NCBI GenBank assembly: GCA_030044695.1
Contig: JASIDM010000032.1
Span: forward strand, 1-18,382
DNA: 18,382 nucleotides
DNA from: Thermoplasmata archaeon
Lineage (GTDB): Archaea; Thermoplasmatota; Thermoplasmata; Lutacidiplasmatales; UBA184
Direction of reading: 5' to 3'
Shown piece after piece: positions 13,398-18,382 of the stretch (within the stretch, counting starts at the first letter, position 1; the number at the start of each line of letters is the position of its first letter). The position numbers and the translations under genes were made by a program. The notes beneath the pieces were generated by a model. It was not told the DNA's origin and searched no databases. It saw only the letters and a program-made list of their open reading frames with translations.

Positions 13398-14675
13398 CTA
13401 CGCGCGCTTCTTGACGTCGACGACGACGCCGGCCGCGACGGTCTGGCCCATGTCCCGGACCGCGAACCGTCCGAGCTGGGGGAACTCCTTGTACTTCTCG
13501 AGGACGAGCGGTCGCTTCGGGGTGATCTTCACCACGGCCGCGTCCCCCGTCTTCAGGGTCTGGGGGTTCTCCTCGGCGACCTGGCCGGTCTTCGGGTCGA
13601 GCCGCTTCTGCAGCTCCGTGAACTCGCAGGCGACCTGGGCCGTGTGGCAGTGGAAGACGGGCGTGTAGCCGACGGTGATCACGCTCGGGTGGTTGAGGAC
13701 CTGGACGTTGGCGATGAAGCTCTCGACGACCGTCGGAGCGCTCGACGCCGGTCCCGCGACGTCGCCGCGGCGGATGTCGTTCTTGTCGATCCCGCGGACG
13801 TTGAAGCCGATGTTGTCGCCCGGGATCGCCTCCTGCACCGCCTCGTGGTGCATCTCGATCGTCTTCACCTCGCCGGACTTGCCGCTCGGCATGAAGACGA
13901 TCTTGTCGCCGATCTTCAGCTTGCCCGTCTCGACGCGTCCGACCGGGACGGTCCCGATCCCCGTGATCGTGTAGACGTCCTGGACCGGGAGCCGGAGCGC
14001 CTTGTCCGTCGGCTTCTCGGGGACCTTGAGGGCGTCCAGGGCCGCGAGCAGGGTCGGGCCCTTGTACCAGCCCATGTTCGGGCTCGCCTTGTTGATGTTG
14101 TCGTCCTTGAAGGCGGAGATCGGGACGAAGGTGACCTGCTGGTCGACCTTGTAGCCGACGTTCTTGAGGAGCTTCGTCAGCTCCTCCTTGATCTCCTCGT
14201 ACTTCTTCTCGGAGTAGGCGACCTCCTGCCGGTCCATCTTGTTGACCGCGCAGATCAGCTGGGTGACCCCGAGCGTCCGGGACAGGAAGATGTGCTCTCG
14301 GGTCTGTTCCTGGATCCCCTCGGCCGCGGAGCAGACGAGGACGGCCGCGTCGGCTTGGCTCGTCCCCGTGATCATGTTCTTGACGAAGTCGCGGTGGCCG
14401 GGGGCGTCGATGATGGTGAAGTAGTACTTCTGGGTGTCAAAGCGGCGGTGCGCGATGTCGATCGTGACGCCGCGCTCCCGCTCCTCCTTGAGCTCGTCCA
14501 TGACCCAGGCGAACTCGAACGTCGCCTTGCCCTTCGCCTCGGCCTCGGCACGGTACTTGTCGATCTCCTCCTGTCGGATGTAGCCGGTGTCGAGGAGCAG
14601 ACGGCCGACCGTCGTGGACTTGCCGTGGTCGACGTGGCCGATGAAGACGATGTTCAGGTGAGGCTTCTGCGCCAT
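13398..14675 (-). CDS. tuf: translation elongation factor 1-alpha
   Basis: GTPase that delivers aminoacyl-tRNA to the ribosome and, in archaea, also serves release factor and Pelota. 425 residues. The GTPase domain has GHVDHGKS (13-20), RGVTID (68-73), DAPGH (90-94), NKMD (145-148) and SAF (187-189). Domains II and III follow (about 225-425), including VPVGRVETGKLKIGDKIVFM and the EF-1-type VGYTPVFHCHTAQVACEF. ATG 14675 has GGAGAG eight bases upstream. A TATA box lies about 39 bases upstream, fitting strong expression. It heads an operon with rps10, psd, pssA and mptD. Confidence 0.98.
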   Translation of the reverse strand: MAQKPHLNIVFIGHVDHGKSTTVGRLLLDTGYIRQEEIDKYRAEAEAKGKATFEFAWVMDELKEERERGVTIDIAHRRFDTQKYYFTIIDAPGHRDFVKNMITGTSQADAAVLVCSAAEGIQEQTREHIFLSRTLGVTQLICAVNKMDRQEVAYSEKKYEEIKEELTKLLKNVGYKVDQQVTFVPISAFKDDNINKASPNMGWYKGPTLLAALDALKVPEKPTDKALRLPVQDVYTITGIGTVPVGRVETGKLKIGDKIVFMPSGKSGEVKTIEMHHEAVQEAIPGDNIGFNVRGIDKNDIRRGDVAGPASSAPTVVESFIANVQVLNHPSVITVGYTPVFHCHTAQVACEFTELQKRLDPKTGQVAEENPQTLKTGDAAVVKITPKRPLVLEKYKEFPQLGRFAVRDMGQTVAAGVVVDVKKRA

Positions 14676-14683
14676 CCGCTGGG

Positions 14684-14689
14684 CTCTCC
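14684..14689 (-). promoter_or_regulatory. ribosome binding site of tuf
   Basis: GGAGAG on the minus strand with an 8-base spacer to ATG 14675. Confidence 0.6.
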
Positions 14690-14710
14690 GGGCGCGGCCA
14701 AAAGGTCCAC

Positions 14711-14717
14711 CTATAAG
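14711..14717 (-). promoter_or_regulatory. TATA box of the tuf operon
   Basis: CTTATAG on the minus strand; transcription would start about 14688-14692, giving a leader of roughly 15 bases that just includes the ribosome binding site. It could equally be read as CTATAAG on the plus strand, but that is 168 bases from mbf1. Confidence 0.6.
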
Positions 14718-14884
14718 AGACCACCTGAAATCGGCGGAACGGCCCGGGCGGCGAGCGCCGCCCTGCCGAAGAGGACCCGCGGTGACCGGTCCGGCCCCAG
14801 GCGGCGGGCGTTGGGGGTATGAGGGGAGACGTCGTACCGCCCCCGCGAGCGGCCCCTGGCCAGCTCGAGGAAGGTACCCGACCG

Positions 14885-15340
14885 ATGCTGTGCGAGATGT
14901 GCGGCAACGACGTCGTCGCGACGAGCCGGATCCGGATCGAGCAGTCCGTGCTCCAGCTTTGCCCGGCCTGCGCGAAGTTCGGCGCCCCGGTCGATCCTCC
15001 GCCCGCGGCGCCGCCCGCTGCGGACGGGTCGGAGCGCCGTCGGCCGGTCGCGGCGCCCGCCCGGCCCACGAGCGGACGACGTCGGCTCGAGGAGCGTGAC
15101 CTCTACGAGGAGATCGGCGAGCTCGAGCTCGCCCCGGACTGGGGCCAGCGGGTTCGCCACGCCCGCGAGGGGCTCACCTGGACCCCCGAGGAGCTCGCCA
15201 AGCGCCTGAACGAGAAGAAGTCGGTGGTCCTGAAGATCGAGGTTGGCGACCTCCATCCGCCGGATGCCCTCGTCCGCAAGCTCGAGCACCTGCTGAAGGT
15301 GCGTCTTCGGGCCGACCCCGAGCGCAGCGCGACGGCCTAG
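14885..15340 (+). CDS. mbf1: archaeal multiprotein bridging factor 1 (MBF1)
   Basis: 151-residue regulator that in archaea binds the ribosome and, in eukaryotes, bridges activators to TBP. The N-terminal zinc ribbon has Cys 3, 6, 26 and 29 (MLCEMCGND, then QLCPACAKFG). A Pro/Ala/Arg linker runs about 35-70. A Cro/XRE helix-turn-helix is at 86-140 (WGQRVRHAREGLTWTPEELA, KRLNEKKSVVLKIEVGDLHP). ATG 14885 gives the family N-terminus; an ATG at 14819 in frame would add 22 residues before the Cys motif and is less likely. GAGGAAGGT upstream is a moderate ribosome binding site. Divergent from tuf across 209 bases where I see no gene. Its stop shares a CTAG with argF. Confidence 0.93.
   Translation: MLCEMCGNDVVATSRIRIEQSVLQLCPACAKFGAPVDPPPAAPPAADGSERRRPVAAPARPTSGRRRLEERDLYEEIGELELAPDWGQRVRHAREGLTWTPEELAKRLNEKKSVVLKIEVGDLHPPDALVRKLEHLLKVRLRADPERSATA
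15337..15340. other. CTAG shared stop codons of mbf1 and argF
   Basis: The palindrome CTAG supplies the TAG stop of mbf1 on the plus strand (15338-15340) and of argF on the minus strand (15339-15337). The two convergent genes therefore end inside the same four bases with no terminator space. Confidence 0.95.
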
Positions 15341-16359
15341 GATCGTCGTCGCGCCGGGGACCGGGCCGATCGACGCCGGTGGGGTGGGCGCGACGGCCCC
15401 GGGGCGGCCCTCTCCGCGAGCAGCAGCTCGAGGATCGCCTTCTGGGCGTGCAGCCGGTTCTCGGCCTGGTCCCAGACCGCCGCGCGGGGGCCGTCGAGGA
15501 CCTCGTCGGTGATCTCCTGGCCGCGATGGGCGGGCAGGTCGTGCAGGACGAACGCGCCGTCCGCCGCGAGCCCGAGGAGACGCGAGTTCACCTGGTAACC
15601 GGCGAACGCCCGCTCCCGCTCGGCCCGTTGCGCCTCCTCGCCCATGGAGACCCAGACGTCCGTGTAGAGCGCGTCGGCCCCCTTCGCGGCCGCCTCGGGC
15701 GACGCGGTGAACTCGAGCCGGGCACCCGAGCGGTCGGCGAGGGCGCGGGCGGCGCGGACGACCTCCGCGCGAGGGCGGTAGGCGTCGGGGATCGCCGCGG
15801 TCACGCTCAGCCCGACCGCCCCGGCACCGAGCAGGAGCGAGTGCAGGACGTTGTTGCCGTCGCCGATCCACGCGAGACGCCGGCCCCGGAACCCGTTCGG
15901 CCACCGCTCGCGCATCGTGAGCAGGTCCGCGACGACCTGGCACGGGTGTTCGAGGTCGTCCAAGGCGTTGATCACCGGGACGCTGGCCCAGCGGGCGAGC
16001 TCGACGACGTCGGTGTGCCGGAACGCCCGGTAGGCGATGGCGTCGACGTAGCGGGAGAGCACTCGGGCGACATCGGCGACGGCTTCCCGCTGGCCGATCT
16101 GCAGGTCGCTCGCGGAGAAGTAGATCGGGTGCCCCCCGAGGTCCCGGATCGCGACCTCGAAGGAGGTCCGGGTCCGAGCGGACGGCTTCTCGAAGACCAG
16201 GGCGAGGTGCTTGCCCGGCAGACTCGGTTTCGCGGCACCGCGACGTCGCTCGTCCTTGAGCCGAGCGGCCCGCTCGAGGAGCCCGCCGAGCCCCTCGGCG
16301 ACGTCGGCGATCGACAGGAGGTCACGCTTGACGGCCGGCCCGGTCATCGCGCGGAGCAT
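15337..16359 (-). CDS. argF: ornithine carbamoyltransferase with an atypical active-site loop
   Basis: Transfers a carbamoyl group from carbamoyl phosphate to ornithine, giving citrulline for arginine synthesis. 340 residues. Carbamoyl-phosphate motif FEKPSARTRTSFE (57-69; the loop is Ser-Ala-Arg-Thr-Arg rather than the usual STRTR), HPCQ (138-141), ornithine motif VWVSMGEE (235-242), and VLHDLPAHRG (271-280), where most enzymes have HCLP: position 274 is Asp, read from GAC, two bases away from a Cys codon. VWDQAENRLHAQK (295-307) ends the fold, followed by a 20-residue Arg/Pro/Ser tail. ATG 16359 is chosen; ATG 16347 gives MTGPAVKRDL and is possible. No ribosome binding site is seen, so it may be leaderless. 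Another carbamoyltransferase substrate is possible. Confidence 0.87.
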   Translation of the reverse strand: MLRAMTGPAVKRDLLSIADVAEGLGGLLERAARLKDERRRGAAKPSLPGKHLALVFEKPSARTRTSFEVAIRDLGGHPIYFSASDLQIGQREAVADVARVLSRYVDAIAYRAFRHTDVVELARWASVPVINALDDLEHPCQVVADLLTMRERWPNGFRGRRLAWIGDGNNVLHSLLLGAGAVGLSVTAAIPDAYRPRAEVVRAARALADRSGARLEFTASPEAAAKGADALYTDVWVSMGEEAQRAERERAFAGYQVNSRLLGLAADGAFVLHDLPAHRGQEITDEVLDGPRAAVWDQAENRLHAQKAILELLLAERAAPGPSRPPHRRRSARSPARRRS

Positions 16360-16400
16360 GCGCCCGGGGGGAAAAACGTCGCGCCGACCGGCCGGGAACC

Positions 16401-16408
16401 TTTTCTAG
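16401..16408 (+). promoter_or_regulatory. AT-rich box in the argF/thiolase divergent promoter
   Basis: TTTTCTAG, the main AT island between argF and the thiolase gene. For the thiolase it sits about 34 bases before ATG 16438, slightly close to the GAGGAG ribosome binding site at 16427-16432. On the minus strand the same box (CTAGAAAA) is about 45 bases before argF ATG 16359. A second T-rich run (minus strand, 16370-16377) is nearer to argF. Confidence 0.4.
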
Positions 16409-16437
16409 CGCGCCCGTTACGCCCTCGAGGAGCTTCA

Positions 16438-17859
16438 ATGCCCGCCCGCTCGTCCCCGCGCGCCCGCCCGCGATCGACCCGGCCGCGACCGCCCTCGCCG
16501 TCGTCCTCGGGCGGCCGACGGGTCTACATGGTCACCGGCGGGGTGACGAAGTTCGCCAAGGCGCATCCGGCGATGGACTTCCGCCTCATGGTGAAGCGGG
16601 CCTACGACTACGCCGCCCGCGGGATCCCGAACCTCACCAAGGACCGGATCGACGGGACGCGGATCTCCTACTTCTCGGACCACTTCTCCCGCCAGCTGAA
16701 GGCCGCGAGCATGGTCCAGGACTACCTGGGCCTCAACCCGAAAGGTTCGGTACGGATCGAGTGGGGGGGCGCCACCGGGGGCGAGTGCTTCCAAGCGGCG
16801 TACGAGGCGGTCGCTAGCGGGCGCATGGACGTCTGCCTCGCCGCCGGCTACGAGACGATGAGCCGCGTCGCGACCTGGAAGGGGAACGAGTTCATCGCGC
16901 TCGCCTCGGACACGAACTTCGACTTCCCGCTGGGGGGGTTCTACACCGGCTACTACGCCCTGATGGTGATCCGGCACATCTACGAGTACCTCCGCCTGGG
17001 CAAGTTCGCCAAGGTCCGCGACGAGCGGGAGGCCCAGCGGCTGGCGATCGCCGAAGGGCAGCGGATCATGAGCTGGGTCTCGGTCAAGAACCACCGCAAC
17101 GCGCTGCACAACCCCTACGCGCAGTACCCCAAGCGCGTGAGCGTCGAGGACGTCCTGCGCTCGGAGATGATCTCCTACCCGCTGACGCGCGAGCAGATCT
17201 GCACGATGTCGGACGGGGCCGCCGTGGTCCTCCTCTGCGACGAGGCGCGGGCGAAGGAGTTCACCGACAAGCCGGTCCGCATCACCGGCGTCGGCTGCGG
17301 GACCGACACCATGCGACTTGCGGACCGGCCGTTCGGGAAGGTACCCCTCCTTCCTCACGAGCGGGCCTCCGACTACGCGAAACTGCGGTACCCCGGGGTG
17401 CACTCCTTCCGCGCCGGTCGGAGCGCCGGCCAGGAGGCGTATCGCATGGCCGGTATCACCGACCCGAAGCGGGAGCTCGACTTCATCGAGCTGCACGACG
17501 CCTACGCCTCCAGCGAGATCCAGACCTACGAGGACCTCGGGCTCTGCCGCTACGGGGAGGGGTACGACTTCACCCTCTCCGGCGCCCCGTTCCTCAAGGG
17601 GATCGACTACGGGCTGGAGGTCCCGAAGGCGGGCGAGATCCCCGTGAACCCCTCGGGCGGGCTGATCGCCTGCGGGCATCCGGTCGGGGCGACCGGGCTC
17701 ATGCAGGCGGTGTTCGCGTTCTGGCAGCTCCAGGGGACGATCCGCCAGCACTTCGGCGACGGGACCCTGCAGATCGCCGACGCTCGACGTGGGGCGATCC
17801 ACAGCCACGCGGGGACAGGTTCCTCGGTCACCGTCTCGATCCTGGAGCGGGGGTTCTGA
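16438..17859 (+). CDS. thiolase superfamily protein, possible non-canonical thiolase
   Basis: 473-residue thiolase-fold protein of the SCP2/archaeal type, annotated in relatives as acetyl-CoA acetyltransferase. Fold core: YMVTGGVTKFAK (30-41), GGATGGECFQAAYEAVASG (110-128), MSDGAAVVLL (257-266), HDAYASSEIQTYEDLGL (353-369), NPSGGLIACGHPVGATGL (404-421) and GTGSSVTVSIL (459-469). The His of HDAY and of GHPVGATG are present. In the position where family members have the catalytic Cys (ENACASG...AAYEAV) this protein has EWGGATG, so residue 111 is Gly; Cys 117 lies six residues on. ATG 16438 has GAGGAG five bases upstream; it adds ~27 Pro/Ser/Arg residues before the usual start, and ATG 16528 (residue 31) is the alternative. 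It is followed by a DUF35 protein 2 bases on. Confidence 0.85.
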   Translation: MPARSSPRARPRSTRPRPPSPSSSGGRRVYMVTGGVTKFAKAHPAMDFRLMVKRAYDYAARGIPNLTKDRIDGTRISYFSDHFSRQLKAASMVQDYLGLNPKGSVRIEWGGATGGECFQAAYEAVASGRMDVCLAAGYETMSRVATWKGNEFIALASDTNFDFPLGGFYTGYYALMVIRHIYEYLRLGKFAKVRDEREAQRLAIAEGQRIMSWVSVKNHRNALHNPYAQYPKRVSVEDVLRSEMISYPLTREQICTMSDGAAVVLLCDEARAKEFTDKPVRITGVGCGTDTMRLADRPFGKVPLLPHERASDYAKLRYPGVHSFRAGRSAGQEAYRMAGITDPKRELDFIELHDAYASSEIQTYEDLGLCRYGEGYDFTLSGAPFLKGIDYGLEVPKAGEIPVNPSGGLIACGHPVGATGLMQAVFAFWQLQGTIRQHFGDGTLQIADARRGAIHSHAGTGSSVTVSILERGF

Positions 17860-17861
17860 CC

Positions 17862-18382
17862 GTGGAGCCTCCGAAGCGGTTCGAGAAGTTCCGCGACGTC
17901 CAGGAGGAGCTCGGCCGGAGCGGGGCGGCGATCTTCCGCGACGCCCAGGGCGTCGAGAGCCTCGTCATCCGCTTCCCCTACGCCATCGACTACATCCACA
18001 GCTACGCGGAGGACTCGCCGTTCTTCCTCGGCCTGGCCGAGGGGAAGCTGCGGGGCTCGCGGTGCACCGGCGCGCGCTGCGGCTTCCGCTACGCCACCCC
18101 GCGATCGCACTGCATGGTCTGCGGCAAGCCGACCGAGTGGTTCGACCTCCCCAAGGAGGGGCGGCTGCACTCGTGGACGACGTGCCACTTCGGCAGCGAG
18201 GCGTTCCTCAAGGAGACGCCGTACAACCTCGCGCTCGTGGAGTTCGACGGGGTCGACAGCGTCCTCCTGGTCCGGCTGAAGGACTGCGTCGAGTCGGAGA
18301 TCTACGTCGGCATGCCGGTCGTCGCCCGGTTCACGGACCGTCCCCGCTACCTGATCACCGACATCTGGTTCGTGCCGAAGCG
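17862..18382 (+). CDS. DUF35 OB-fold zinc-ribbon protein, 3' end outside window
   Basis: The frame runs 173 codons to the window edge without a stop, from GTG 17862, 2 bases after the thiolase stop. A zinc ribbon (Cys 68, 73, 84, 87) leads into an OB-fold (GRLHSWTTCHFGSEAF, PYNLALVEFDGV, VGMPVVARFTD). DUF35 proteins bind thiolase-like enzymes; in archaea one bridges acetoacetyl-CoA thiolase and HMG-CoA synthase, and in actinobacteria one partners a thiolase-like retro-aldolase. Here the N-terminus before the ribbon is about 65 residues. This is the expected partner of the adjacent thiolase. The reaction cannot be told from this gene alone. Confidence 0.9.
   Translation, partial: MEPPKRFEKFRDVQEELGRSGAAIFRDAQGVESLVIRFPYAIDYIHSYAEDSPFFLGLAEGKLRGSRCTGARCGFRYATPRSHCMVCGKPTEWFDLPKEGRLHSWTTCHFGSEAFLKETPYNLALVEFDGVDSVLLVRLKDCVESEIYVGMPVVARFTDRPRYLITDIWFVPK

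Noticed and set aside
13644..14822. A 392-codon plus-strand frame opposite tuf
   Set aside because: It is the mirror of EF-1 alpha codons (Asp/Val/Leu/Arg-rich, no motif). The tuf gene on the other strand is certain.
14676..14884. A small gene between tuf and mbf1
   Set aside because: The frames here are extensions of the flanking genes or antisense; only promoter elements can be supported.
16435..17808. A 457-codon minus-strand frame opposite the thiolase
   Set aside because: Antisense reading of a certain plus-strand gene, no recognisable domain, typical of GC-rich coding DNA.

Overview
The window is a densely packed piece of an archaeal chromosome. Evidence for archaea: an rps13-rps4-rps11-rpo3 cluster, Pelota, EF-1 alpha followed by S10, multiprotein bridging factor 1, an archaeal-type dihydroneopterin aldolase (MptD family), a thiolase/DUF35 pair, and TATA-box-like AT islands in otherwise very GC-rich DNA. 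The very high G+C, the GTG-rich starts and the short ribosomal cluster would fit a GC-rich Thermoplasmatota-type euryarchaeon, but that placement is a guess; no rRNA or tRNA gene was seen.

There are 22 protein genes and no intergenic gap above about 210 bases. Left to right: a major facilitator transporter (minus, runs off the left edge); divergent pelota (plus); the operon rps13-rps4-rps11-rpo3 (minus); a five-gene minus-strand run from a stand-alone Lrp/AsnC ligand-binding domain through a small membrane protein, a SAM hydroxide adenosyltransferase and DnaJ to an MJ0882/RsmC-like methyltransferase; a second divergent MFS transporter and citrate synthase (plus); a minus-strand operon tuf(EF-1 alpha)-rps10-psd-pssA-mptD; divergent mbf1 (plus); argF (minus); and finally divergent thiolase plus a DUF35 protein (plus, cut by the right edge).

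The genes form a few working groups: translation, transcription and ribosome rescue (S13, S4, S11, Rpo3, S10, EF-1 alpha, Pelota, MBF1); polar lipid head-group synthesis (PssA, Psd); pterin cofactor synthesis (MptD); SAM turnover and methylation (SAM hydrolase, methyltransferase); central metabolism (citrate synthase, ornithine carbamoyltransferase, thiolase/DUF35); and transport. Starts are 11 GTG, 10 ATG and 1 TTG. Four gene junctions are 4-base GTGA overlaps, and all three convergent gene pairs overlap at their 3' ends.

I found no clear mobile element, CRISPR array or defence system. The points most worth a second look are a thiolase that seems to lack its nucleophilic cysteine, an ornithine carbamoyltransferase with Asp in place of the motif cysteine, S13 with long charged and Ala/Pro-rich tails, an MptD whose reading frame runs 146 bases into citrate synthase, and the Lrp/membrane protein/SAM hydrolase operon.
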